A stretch of 15,876 bases of DNA from CAZVCJ01 sp964625745 (GCA_964625745.1 CAZVCJ010000091.1:1-15876), one strand, 5' to 3'. Counted from the first letter of the stretch, positions 6,603-13,327 are shown. Notes: a model not told the origin generated them from the letters alone. Program-made: numbers and translations.

Positions 6603-8246
6603 TCAACTGGAAGGCCGCGCTTTTCGCCAGATCATACCCCCAACCAGCCTCGCCTCTTCCACTCGCAGGAGGGCGATCATCCCCAGGTATGTGACCAACC
6701 CCACACCGCCTGCCCCGCCGACGACGACGAGCTTGCCCACCAGGGTGTTAGCATCCAGCGCACTTTGCAGTCCGCTGAGGGCAAGGTACGTCACTCCTCC
6801 CATCACCAGCGAAGCAAGAAGCGTTTTGAAAGCGAGTAGCATGATCCCCTGCCTGCCCAGTCCTCCCAGGCGTCGCTGGATGAGCACCAGCATGGTCAGG
6901 GCGTGAATGGTGAGCTGGGCGGAGTTGGCCAGGACCAGCCCGATCATGCCCAGGGGGCGGATCAGAGACAAAGCTACGATCAAATAGACCACGACCCCCA
7001 GCACTCCCACCAGGGCCGGAGTCAAAGTATCCTTTCGGGCATAGAAAGCGAAGACCAGAGGCAGATCAATGGCGGCGAAGGTCAGGCCCAGCAGATAGTA
7101 GCGGAGGGCCAGGGCAGTTTGAACGGTGTCATGGGCGTCGAAGTTGCCATGTTGAAAGAGGAGAGCCACGATGGGGGCAGCCAGAACGAAAAGGCCAATG
7201 GTTGCTGGGATGATGGCCATCAACACCATTTTTAGGCCCAGGGCAAGAGTGCGCTGGAAGTCAGAGGTTGGAGGTTGGAGGTTGGAGGCTGGAGGCTGGA
7301 TATTGGATATTGGGTATTGGTTACTGGGTGCTGTTGAGGCGTATTGTGACAGAGTGGGCAGGATGGCCAGGGAGACGGCCGCTGACACCATACCTATGGG
7401 AAACTGGATCAGTCGGGTGGCATAATCCATCCAGGCGATGCTCTCCTCCCCGGTGCGCGAAGCCAGGTTACTGTCAATCAAGATGCCTATCTGGCTGATC
7501 ACCAGGCCCAGTACTATCGGTAGGTAGAGGCCAGCGATGCGGCGCAAAGCCGGGTGGGAGAGGCCGAGGGAGAAGGCGAACCGGACATCGCGCAAATCCG
7601 GCAATTGGATGGCCAGTTGCAGGATGGCTCCCAGCAGGATGCCCAGCGTCAGGCTGTAGATGTTGACTTTATCGGCTAATAGCAAGGCGGCCGTGATGAG
7701 CCCGGCATTATAGATAGCAGCGCCGAAAGCCGGGTAGGTGAAGCGCTTCAGGGAGTAGAGCAACCCGGTGACCATGCCAGAGAGACCGAAGAAGAGCACA
7801 GCCGGCAGGATGATACGGATCATCTTGGCGGTCACCGCTCGTAACTGGGTGTCGAAGCCACCAACCAACAGCCAGGCCACCAGGGGGGCGAGAAGCTCCA
7901 GAAGGATGACGATAAGGCTAAGTATAACAACGGCTAGGCTGAGGACGATGCTGAAGATGTGCCAGAGTTCCTGGCGTTTCTCTGGCGAGGCGTAGTCGCT
8001 GAAGACCGGCACCAGGGCGGCGCTGAGCAGACCACCAATGAGGAGATCGTAGATCATGGTGGGCACTCTGGCAGCCGCCACGAAAGCGCTGAAGTAGGGA
8101 CTGGCCCCGAAGAGGTCGGCTATGACGGTCTGCCGCACCAGGCCCAGCACTCGGCTGGCCACGTTGCCTAGAGATAGGATGCCTGCTGCTTTGGCGATGC
8201 CCTCGCCGGACGGGGGGACCTCCGCTGACTGGCTCGACGTCGTCAT
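6603..8246 (-). CDS. murJ: MurJ/MviN-family lipid II flippase
   Basis: A 547-aa polytopic protein of the MOP superfamily (about 14 helices) that would flip undecaprenyl-linked precursors across the membrane. Signature regions include ASRVLGLVRQTVIADLFGAS (residues 30-49), a GLLSAALVPVFSDY motif and TRLIQFPIGMVSAAVSLAILP. R32 and R38 align with E. coli R18 and R24, and the R of TRLIQF with R270. Equivalents of D39 (here S53) and R52 seem absent, so the substrate could be another lipid-linked glycan (inference from remembered residues). Residues ~307-329 (SNQYPISNIQPPASNLQ and following) are encoded by a 7-bp tandem repeat inserted in the loop after LPTLSQYAS. The ATG overlaps the rfaE2 stop as ATGA, so the two are translationally coupled. 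Confidence 0.93.
   Translation of the reverse strand: MTTSSQSAEVPPSGEGIAKAAGILSLGNVASRVLGLVRQTVIADLFGASPYFSAFVAAARVPTMIYDLLIGGLLSAALVPVFSDYASPEKRQELWHIFSIVLSLAVVILSLIVILLELLAPLVAWLLVGGFDTQLRAVTAKMIRIILPAVLFFGLSGMVTGLLYSLKRFTYPAFGAAIYNAGLITAALLLADKVNIYSLTLGILLGAILQLAIQLPDLRDVRFAFSLGLSHPALRRIAGLYLPIVLGLVISQIGILIDSNLASRTGEESIAWMDYATRLIQFPIGMVSAAVSLAILPTLSQYASTAPSNQYPISNIQPPASNLQPPTSDFQRTLALGLKMVLMAIIPATIGLFVLAAPIVALLFQHGNFDAHDTVQTALALRYYLLGLTFAAIDLPLVFAFYARKDTLTPALVGVLGVVVYLIVALSLIRPLGMIGLVLANSAQLTIHALTMLVLIQRRLGGLGRQGIMLLAFKTLLASLVMGGVTYLALSGLQSALDANTLVGKLVVVGGAGGVGLVTYLGMIALLRVEEARLVGGMIWRKARPSS
7264..7327 (-). repeat. 7-bp tandem repeat inside murJ
   Basis: About nine degenerate 7-bp units. 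Read on the coding strand they run from TATCCAA-type into CCTCCAA-type units. The peptide is a heptad series, QYPISNI-QPPASNL-QPPTSDF. It lies in a loop between predicted membrane helices, where other MurJ proteins have a short charged linker. Confidence 0.9.
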
Positions 8247-8728
8247 TCGTCTCCTCTATAACGAGCTAGGATAGTCGCGATAATATCCGTCGTCGAGCGG
8301 CTGGGCACCTGGGGCAGGATCTCTATCCGGACGCCATATTCGGCGATAGCCTTCGTCTCGGGCAGGTCTTCGACGGCCCAGTCCCCGCCTTTGGCGTAGG
8401 TCTCAGGCTTCAACGCGGCCAGCAGTCTCTCCGCCGTTGTCTCCTCGAAGATGATCACGTAGTCCACGCATTGCAAGGCCGCCAACAGTTGCGCCCGCTC
8501 CTCCTGGGGCACGATGGGGCGCTTCTCGCCCTTGAGGAGCCGCGTCGAGGCGTCGCTGTTCAGGCCCACGATCAGCACATCGCCCAGCGCCTTCGCCCTC
8601 TGCAAACAGTCAACGTGGCCCACGTGCAAGATGTCGAAGTGGCCGTTGGTGAGGACGACGGTCTTGCTCTCGGCCCTCAACTTCTCCCGTATTGTCAACG
8701 CTTCTTCGAGGGAAACTACTACACCCAA
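8243..8728 (-). CDS. rfaE2: D-glycero-beta-D-manno-heptose 1-phosphate adenylyltransferase (RfaE2/HldE C-domain)
   Basis: A 161-aa cytidylyltransferase-fold enzyme that would transfer AMP from ATP to heptose-1-phosphate, giving ADP-heptose. The nucleotide-binding signature TNGHFDILHVGHVDCL (TxGxFDxxHxGH) is complete and is followed by VGLNSDAS, the RPIVPQEERAQLLAAL block and YAKGGDW. Length fits a stand-alone domain; in E. coli it is fused to the kinase as HldE. The start is TTG 8728 with GGAG (8735-8738) six bases upstream, 12 bases after the kinase stop. Its stop overlaps the murJ start. It forms an operon rfaE1-rfaE2-murJ. Confidence 0.93.
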   Translation of the reverse strand: MGVVVSLEEALTIREKLRAESKTVVLTNGHFDILHVGHVDCLQRAKALGDVLIVGLNSDASTRLLKGEKRPIVPQEERAQLLAALQCVDYVIIFEETTAERLLAALKPETYAKGGDWAVEDLPETKAIAEYGVRIEILPQVPSRSTTDIIATILARYRGDE

Positions 8729-8740
8729 TGCTTTCTCCGT

Positions 8741-9739
8741 TCACCAATTCTCGATGGCCCAGGCCAGCTCCTCCGGGGCGGCGGTGGCGTTGCCCAATTT
8801 GCGCACCACCAGGCCAGCGGCGTAGTTAGCCAGGTGTGCCGCCGATAGGATGTCGAGGCCAGCGGCCAGGGCCAGGGTGGCCACGGCGATGACGGTGTCC
8901 CCTGCCCCCGTAACGTCGAACACCTCGCTGACGTTGGCGGGGGGGAGGTGGGCGTAGGGTTGGTCATGGCCCAGAAGCGAAATCCCGTCAGGTCCGCGGG
9001 TGATGAGGATAGCCTGGACCTCAAGCTCGGCCAGCAGTTGCTCTTGGGCCTCTCGAAAATCGTCCTCGCTGGAGAGGGTCCGCCCCAGCACCGCCTCCGC
9101 CTCGCGCTGGTTGCATTTCACCAGGTCGAAACCAGAGAACTTATGGAGATTGCCCTGGGAGTCCACGGTAGCCAGTTTCCCGTGCTGGCGGGCCGATTTC
9201 AGTGAGGCCGCGACGACCGCTTTGCTGGCCACCCCTGTCCTGTAGTCGGAGATGAGCACCGCGTCAACCTGGGGGACGAGGGCTTCAAGGTGGGCCACGA
9301 TGGCTTTCTCCACCTCCCCGGCCACGGGGCGGCGGTCCAGGTAGTCAATGCGGGCCAACTGTTGGGGGAAGCGCAGACTTCCCTGAGCCACGATGCGGGT
9401 CTTGGTAGTGGTGGGGCGAGAGGGATCGGTCACCACCGCTGCTGTATCAATGCTTGCCTCCCTGAGCTTGGCCAAGAGCGTCTGCCCCGCTTCGTCGTCC
9501 CCGATGACGCCCACCTGGTAGGCGATCCCGCCCAGGGCGACGATATTATTGGAGGGGTTAGCCGCCCCGCCGGGCACGTAGCGCCTCCCCGCGAACTCCA
9601 GCACCGGAATGGGCGCCTCTCGCGAGAGCCGCATGGCCTGCCCTGTGATGTACTCGTCGAGGAAGATGTCGCCGACGATCAGAACGCGCCTGCCCGCCAG
9701 TTTGGGCAGTGATTGCAAAAGCTTAGCTTTGTCCGCCAT
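8741..9739 (-). CDS. rfaE1: D-glycero-beta-D-manno-heptose-7-phosphate kinase (RfaE1/HldE N-domain)
   Basis: A 332-aa PfkB/ribokinase-family sugar kinase expected to phosphorylate heptose-7-phosphate at C1. It shows the N-terminal VLIVGDIFLDEYITG block, YVPGGAANPSNNIVALGG (RfaE1-like GGAAN), ISDYRTGV, and the C-terminal DVTGAGDT signature with catalytic Asp at residue 281. I chose ATG 9739 (AAGG eight bases upstream) over GTG 9787, which has no ribosome site and would add 16 residues. It is the first gene of the heptose operon. The partner enzymes GmhA, GmhB and HldD are not in the window. It could instead be a related ADP-sugar kinase, but adjacency to rfaE2 argues for the heptose route. Confidence 0.9.
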   Translation of the reverse strand: MADKAKLLQSLPKLAGRRVLIVGDIFLDEYITGQAMRLSREAPIPVLEFAGRRYVPGGAANPSNNIVALGGIAYQVGVIGDDEAGQTLLAKLREASIDTAAVVTDPSRPTTTKTRIVAQGSLRFPQQLARIDYLDRRPVAGEVEKAIVAHLEALVPQVDAVLISDYRTGVASKAVVAASLKSARQHGKLATVDSQGNLHKFSGFDLVKCNQREAEAVLGRTLSSEDDFREAQEQLLAELEVQAILITRGPDGISLLGHDQPYAHLPPANVSEVFDVTGAGDTVIAVATLALAAGLDILSAAHLANYAAGLVVRKLGNATAAPEELAWAIENW

Positions 9740-9790
9740 GACTCCAACCTTCAGTTCTCTATTTGCTTCGTAATCCGCGCGTATCACAAC

Positions 9791-9836
9791 AAAAAGCGCC
9801 AGAGGCCAAACGGATGGCGTCTCTCCCCCCGGCGCT
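9791..9836 (-). terminator. Rho-independent terminator after the RelE-type module
   Basis: On the minus strand AGCGCC pairs with GGCGCT across a structured interior (AGAG/CTCT and GCCA/TGGC around TCCGTT), with a G6 bulge, and is followed by TTTT. It begins 32 bases after the toxin stop and separates that module from rfaE1. Confidence 0.8.
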
Positions 9837-9867
9837 AAAAGCTGTCATCTCATTGGGCCAGCGTCGC

Positions 9868-10155
9868 TCATAAGTGTGGAACCACTTTCAGGATCTCTAT
9901 CTCTCGCTCCTCTGTGAAGACCTCGTAGATGATTCGTATGGAATGGATGCCCCGATATTCGAATAGTCCTTCCAATTCTCCACGCAACTGTCGGATGTGA
10001 AATGGATGCCGGTTGCGAAAAGGGTTATCGCATATCTTCTGCATCACCCGATCAATCCGACGCTGCATCTTGGGGCTTAGGGATTTGATGTAGCGCTCCG
10101 CTTTGGGACGGACACGCCTTACGCGATATGGAGTTCTTGGCGTATCTCTTCCCAT
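9868..10155 (-). CDS. RelE/ParE-family toxin-like protein
   Basis: A 95-aa basic protein with the RelE/ParE fold pattern: a helical N-terminus VRPKAERYIKSLSPKMQRR, NPFRNRHPFHIRQLRGELEGLFEYR, then beta strands HSIRIIYEVFTEEREIEILKVV. The LRGELEGLFEYR...IRIIYEV core is characteristic of RelE-type mRNA interferases and ParE gyrase poisons; which activity applies cannot be told. It starts at ATG 10155, 37 bases inside the end of the preceding gene, the usual coupled antitoxin-toxin layout, with AAGGG just upstream. A terminator follows. Confidence 0.85.
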   Translation of the reverse strand: MGRDTPRTPYRVRRVRPKAERYIKSLSPKMQRRIDRVMQKICDNPFRNRHPFHIRQLRGELEGLFEYRGIHSIRIIYEVFTEEREIEILKVVPHL

Positions 10156-10460
10156 GACCGTCCCTTCTCTTCCTCGAAGGGTTCCCTTTCCTCCTTAATT
10201 GCTTGAACTAGATCACTGTCAGCCAGAATCTCCGCTGTCGCCTCCCAATCTGCAAGAAGTTTGGCCAGGGGGCTGAAGTCACCTGACTCAGTGGCTACCA
10301 AACTAGCTCGCCATAGATCCAGGAGGAATTCTAACCTATGCCGCCCTTCTAGCGCTTGCCAGATCTCTTTCACCTTCTTTTCGGACAGCAGAGGAGGATG
10401 AGATAGTTGAACCAGTTTGGCGTCTGCAGTGAGTTTTTCAAAAGTAACGGTCAAAGCCAT
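10119..10460 (-). CDS. Probable antitoxin partner of the RelE/ParE-like protein
   Basis: A 113-aa acidic, mostly helical protein with no clear DNA-binding motif. Residues ~20-75 have a hydrophobic helical pattern (KKVKEIWQALEGRHRLEFLL), and the C-terminal ~35 residues (ILADSDLVQAIKEE then WEEIRQELHIA) look like the toxin-neutralising tails of many antitoxins. The role is inferred mainly from position: upstream of, and overlapping, the toxin by 37 bases, under its own promoter (10499-10531). The ATG at 10460 is directly preceded by GAGAGGGGGG. Confidence 0.72.
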   Translation of the reverse strand: MALTVTFEKLTADAKLVQLSHPPLLSEKKVKEIWQALEGRHRLEFLLDLWRASLVATESGDFSPLAKLLADWEATAEILADSDLVQAIKEEREPFEEEKGRSWEEIRQELHIA

Positions 10461-10498
10461 CCCCCCTCTCTACGAGCTCATTACATCCTTCGCTTTGG

Positions 10499-10531
10499 AT
10501 TATATCACGTTTCGACCTGACAAGCAAATTT
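10499..10531 (-). promoter_or_regulatory. Promoter of the RelE-type module, shared motif with 6564-6596
   Basis: On the minus strand: AAAT, TTGCTT (-35, 10522-10527), a 17-base spacer with TCAGGTC, and TATAAT (-10, 10499-10504). It lies about 40 bases upstream of the antitoxin ATG. The spacer similarity to the promoter of the small membrane protein is higher than expected for independent promoters. Confidence 0.75.
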
Positions 10532-10611
10532 GCGAGAGCTTCTTTCAGTAGATTCAACCTTGCCTCTGTGGCCATTTGTCGCCGAGGGCCAAAACACATC
10601 AAGGCTTCGTA

Positions 10612-11049
10612 TTACTCCTCTAGTAGCTTTCTCAAGAAGTCGCCCGGCGTCATCACATCCAGATCCAGATAGGCATTCCGCACCTTTTCGGTCATGAAAT
10701 GCCTCCGATCCAGCGTGAGGAGGAAAGCAGCTCCGCTCTTCAAGGCCGCCGCTAAGACGTGAGCGTCCTTCTCGCCGACGATGGCCTCGCAGGCTGCGAG
10801 TTCCTCGGGCGGGGGAAGCGCTTCGAGGGTCGGATCAAGCTCGGCGAGACCTTGATAGAACCGCAGCAGGGCTTCCGCCCCCAGCTTGCGATGGATATTC
10901 CTCTCCGCCTCCAAGAGAACGAGCCTCGTGCAAATGGCACGGAAACGGTCTCGCTTACAAAGTTCTAGCACAGAAGAAGAGCCGCCCTGGGGTGAGCCTG
11001 ATGCGGCGATAAAAACGCAGGCGTCAATGAAAAGCTTCGCCTTACTCAA
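10612..11049 (-). CDS. PIN-domain ribonuclease, VapC-like toxin
   Basis: A 145-aa PIN-domain protein. The acidic metal-binding residues are present: D9 (FIDACVFIAA), E47/E49 (LLEAERNI), D95 (EKDAHVLAAA) and D114 (LTLDRRHF). Family members cleave RNA, often tRNA or rRNA, when released from their antitoxin. Start TTG 11049 has GGGGG six bases upstream and lies 11 bases after the AbrB-type gene's stop, so the two are co-transcribed as an antitoxin-toxin pair. At 145 aa it resembles the longer PIN group often found beside AbrB proteins. It may act as a toxin or a housekeeping nuclease. Confidence 0.87.
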   Translation of the reverse strand: MSKAKLFIDACVFIAASGSPQGGSSSVLELCKRDRFRAICTRLVLLEAERNIHRKLGAEALLRFYQGLAELDPTLEALPPPEELAACEAIVGEKDAHVLAAALKSGAAFLLTLDRRHFMTEKVRNAYLDLDVMTPGDFLRKLLEE

Positions 11050-11060
11050 GCCTTGCCCCC

Positions 11061-11333
11061 TTATTCTAAGAGAAAGCGAACCTTTGCCAAGGTCTCCGGA
11101 TCCAACTTGTCTTCCTCCAGAAAGAGCTGGATCTCCTCATCTGTGTATTCCCGCAGCAGGGGCTCTCCTTTGGGCACCAGGCGCAGAGGGACGATCTCGA
11201 TCTTCTCTCCCTTGAGGGTAAGCTGAAGAAAGGTGTCCGTGCCGATGTTCAGCCGTCGCCGGAATTCCACGGGGATAGTGATCTGTCCTTTAGCCAATGG
11301 TTTTACAACCCCAGTCAATTCTCTCTCGGCCAT
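11061..11333 (-). CDS. AbrB/MazE-type antitoxin (SpoVT-AbrB domain)
   Basis: A 90-aa protein with an N-terminal swapped-hairpin DNA-binding domain (LTGVVKPLAKGQITIPVEFR, then RLNIGTDTFLQL...GEKIEIVPL) and an acidic C-terminal tail (YTDEEIQLFLEEDKLDPETL) that would bind the PIN toxin. Of three possible starts I chose ATG 11333, five bases from a perfect GGAGG (11339-11343). ATG 11336 is too close, and TTG 11345 would overlap the ribosome site. A consensus promoter lies just upstream. Such antitoxins normally repress their own promoter. Confidence 0.88.
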   Translation of the reverse strand: MAERELTGVVKPLAKGQITIPVEFRRRLNIGTDTFLQLTLKGEKIEIVPLRLVPKGEPLLREYTDEEIQLFLEEDKLDPETLAKVRFLLE

Positions 11334-11366
11334 CATTGCCTCCAAAAGTAGGAATTTCTAAGAAGT

Positions 11367-11395
11367 AGAATAGCACACTTTCAATCTTTTGTCAA
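11367..11395 (-). promoter_or_regulatory. Consensus promoter of the AbrB-PIN pair
   Basis: On the minus strand a perfect TTGACA (11390-11395), a 17-base spacer and TATTCT (11367-11372). The -35 lies inside the last codons of the GT9-WecG gene. It is the closest match to the -35 consensus in the window. Confidence 0.85.
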
Positions 11396-13327
11396 ACGCT
11401 CCCACACCACCAGCCGCACGAATTTCGGCAGGGCCAACATTCTGCGCCACCTCCACGGCTCGTGGAGAAGCCGGTGCAGCCACTCCAGGCCCAGGCGTTG
11501 CAGCCAGCGGGGAGCCCGTTTTGCCCGGCCAGAGACGAAATCGAAAGCTCCACCCACACCCATGGCCACCGGCACCCCCAGCCGCTCCAGGTTGTGGGCG
11601 ATCCACTTGTCCTGGGCTGGAGCACCATAGGCCACAAAGAGGACATCCGGCTTCGCCCTCTGGATCAGGCGAACGATCTCGTCCTCTTCCTCCAGGACTG
11701 GCGAACCGGCGTGGGTGCCGACAATTCTCAACCCCGGATACGTCTCGCAGAGACGGGCCGCAGTTTCTACAGCCACGCCAGGGGCGGCGCCCAACAGAAA
11801 CAGGCTGTAGCCCCTTTGTGCGGCTAAACCTGCTATGCGCTGCACCGTGTCTGTTCCCGTCACCCGCTCCTGGAGAGGATGGCCGAGGAAGCGTGCCGCC
11901 CAGAGGAGGCCGACTCCGTCGGGCAGGGCCAGAGAAGAGGCGTTGAGAATGTTGCGGAAATCACCGTCAGACTGAGCGACAACGATGAACTCAGGGTTGA
12001 CGGTCACCACCTGGTGAGGATTGCCGCTCTTGATAAAGCCTTCGATGATGGAGAGCGCCTGGTCGTAATTGACGTTGTCTGTCCGCACGCCGAGGATGGT
12101 AGATGTTGGATATTGGATGTTGGATATTGGATATTGGAAGCCGGTTCTTCCTTGCAGGAGACTCTCCGCTGCGGCCAGCACCATCTCCGGCGCCACCATC
12201 CTCATGCACGTTCGAGCCTCACACCCTTCCCGCCTGCCCACCGATAAGCCCACGTACGAACAGGGACTACAAGGCAAGCCTGCCCGCACTACCACAGCCC
12301 TACCTCGTCCCTTGTTCCTCGTTCCTCGTTCCTCGTCGCCAGGCAGCCACGGCCCCCAGGCGCGGTGATTGGAGGGCCCGAAGATGGCCACCAGCGGCGT
12401 GCCTACCGCTGCTGCCAGGTGCATCACGCCGGAGTCGGCGCCGATGAAGAGGTCGCATCTCCTGAGGATGGTGGCCAATTGCCCCAAGGTCGTCTTCCCC
12501 TCCAGGTTCATGGCCTCCGAGCGCATCAGCGAGGCGACCTGGGAGACGCCGTCGGCCGGAGTGCCCACCAGGACGATGCGCGCGTCGTGGTGTTCGGCCA
12601 GCGCGTCGGCCACGCGGGCGAATCCCTCCGCCGACCACCTGCGGGCCAGGCTATAGCCCCCGGAGCCTGGATGAATCGCAACCAGCGGACACCCCCCCCC
12701 ACCCCCCCCTTGATAGGAGGGGGAGAGAGGAGGAGGGATTTGCTCATTGGCAAAAGCCTCATCCTCCGCTCCGATGGTCATCTGCAGCGAGGTGTCCTCC
12801 GTCACCGCCCCGATGGTTCCCACCACGTCCAGCCAATACTCCACCTCGTGCCTGGCACCGAAGCCGCCATCGCGCGCCCGATGGGTGAGAAACCAACCCC
12901 GGCCGTTGTCCAGCCCGACCCGGACTTTGGCTCCGCTGGTCATGGCCAGGGCGGCGTACTTCAGCGTTCCCCAACGAGTGGTGAGGTGGTGTAGGATGAC
13001 CAGGCAGTCGTAGCGTTGGCGTCGGAGATCGCGGGCGAAGCGAACAAGAGCAGCTAGTGAGGGCGGTCTAAAGGCATCTAAGGGCCGGTCGTACTGGAAT
13101 TTATCGAAGACGATGACGTCGTCCACCAGGGGCGATTCGGCCAGGACAGGCGCGGAGTTGGGGGGAACGAGGGCCTCAAGGCGGGCGGCGGGGAAGCTCT
13201 CCCGCAAGGCCCGCAGCGCGGGGGTAGCGGTGAGGACGTCGCCGATATCGGACAGCTTGACAACCAAAATGGTCAGGTAGTCCTTGGTCAGGTGGTCAGG
13301 TAGTCCTTGGTCCGACGATCCCACCAT
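11381..13327 (-). CDS. Fused GT9 heptosyltransferase-like and WecG/TagA/CpsF (GT26) glycosyltransferase
   Basis: A 648-aa bifunctional protein. Residues ~20-395 are a GT9 (ADP-heptose transferase) domain: VVKLSDIGDVLTATPALRAL, a IHPGSGGYSLARRWS block, and LFIGADSGVMHLAAAVGTPL with GPSNHRAWGP. Residues ~412-648 are a WecG/TagA domain with T442, N444 (VTVNPEF), D470 (LPDGVGL) and APAQDKW; the T442-D470 spacing equals that of the TagA catalytic pair T37/D65. Such domains add ManNAc-type sugars to lipid-linked acceptors, so the protein may perform two steps of surface-glycan assembly. Four segments are repeat-encoded: residues 6-19, ~197-213, ~330-342 and ~397-410, the last exactly at the domain junction. 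The start ATG 13327 follows the GT4 stop with no gap; GGAG lies nine bases upstream. A frameshift or assembly join is unlikely because both domains are complete in one frame. Confidence 0.88.
   Translation of the reverse strand: MVGSSDQGLPDHLTKDYLTILVVKLSDIGDVLTATPALRALRESFPAARLEALVPPNSAPVLAESPLVDDVIVFDKFQYDRPLDAFRPPSLAALVRFARDLRRQRYDCLVILHHLTTRWGTLKYAALAMTSGAKVRVGLDNGRGWFLTHRARDGGFGARHEVEYWLDVVGTIGAVTEDTSLQMTIGAEDEAFANEQIPPPLSPSYQGGGGGGCPLVAIHPGSGGYSLARRWSAEGFARVADALAEHHDARIVLVGTPADGVSQVASLMRSEAMNLEGKTTLGQLATILRRCDLFIGADSGVMHLAAAVGTPLVAIFGPSNHRAWGPWLPGDEERGTRNKGRGRAVVVRAGLPCSPCSYVGLSVGRREGCEARTCMRMVAPEMVLAAAESLLQGRTGFQYPISNIQYPTSTILGVRTDNVNYDQALSIIEGFIKSGNPHQVVTVNPEFIVVAQSDGDFRNILNASSLALPDGVGLLWAARFLGHPLQERVTGTDTVQRIAGLAAQRGYSLFLLGAAPGVAVETAARLCETYPGLRIVGTHAGSPVLEEEDEIVRLIQRAKPDVLFVAYGAPAQDKWIAHNLERLGVPVAMGVGGAFDFVSGRAKRAPRWLQRLGLEWLHRLLHEPWRWRRMLALPKFVRLVVWERLTKD
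12099..12139 (-). repeat. 7-bp tandem repeat at the GT9-WecG junction
   Basis: About five TATCCAA/CATCCAA units on the coding strand encode FQYPISNIQYPTSTI (residues 397-411), placed between the end of the GT9 domain and the first WecG strand (GVRTDNVNY). It acts as an inter-domain linker. Confidence 0.9.
12302..12339 (-). repeat. 7-bp GAGGAAC tandem repeat inside the GT9 domain
   Basis: On the coding strand GAGGAAC is repeated three times, followed by AAGGGAC and GAGG. It encodes EERGTRNKGRGR (residues ~330-342), in the loop after WLPGD where other GT9 proteins are variable. Confidence 0.88.
12691..12738 (-). repeat. Pyrimidine/G-rich repeat with G8 and G9 tracts inside the GT9 domain
   Basis: The coding strand reads a C/T-rich stretch, CTATCAA, then G8-T-G9. 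It encodes PPPLSPSYQGGGGGGCP (residues ~197-213) just before the IHPGSGG motif. The two long G runs are slippage-prone and also a place where an assembly error would change the frame. Confidence 0.8.
13271..13312 (-). repeat. 23-bp-spaced direct repeat forming the GT9-WecG N-terminus
   Basis: Two identical 19-bp copies, GGTCAGGTAGTCCTTGGTC on the plus strand (13271-13289 and 13294-13312), lie between the start codon and the first GT9 strand. They encode DQGLPDHLTKDYL (residues 6-18). Confidence 0.9.

Noticed and set aside
7264..7327. Possible CRISPR array or intein-like insert in murJ
   Set aside because: The repeat unit is 7 bp with no spacers, and no splicing motifs are present. It is a tandem microsatellite-type array.
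9740..9790. Promoter for the rfaE1 operon
   Set aside because: Some promoter must lie between the terminator and the start, but no -35/-10 pair with acceptable spacing is visible.
10532..10611. Terminator after the PIN gene (TGGCC/GGCCA on the minus strand)
   Set aside because: There is only a 5-bp stem with a long loop and no T-tract; too weak to call.
11389..12994. Several plus-strand open frames opposite the GT9-WecG gene
   Set aside because: They arise because the high-GC gene and the stop-free 7-bp repeats keep the opposite frames open. They show no motifs, and the minus-strand frame has two complete enzyme domains.
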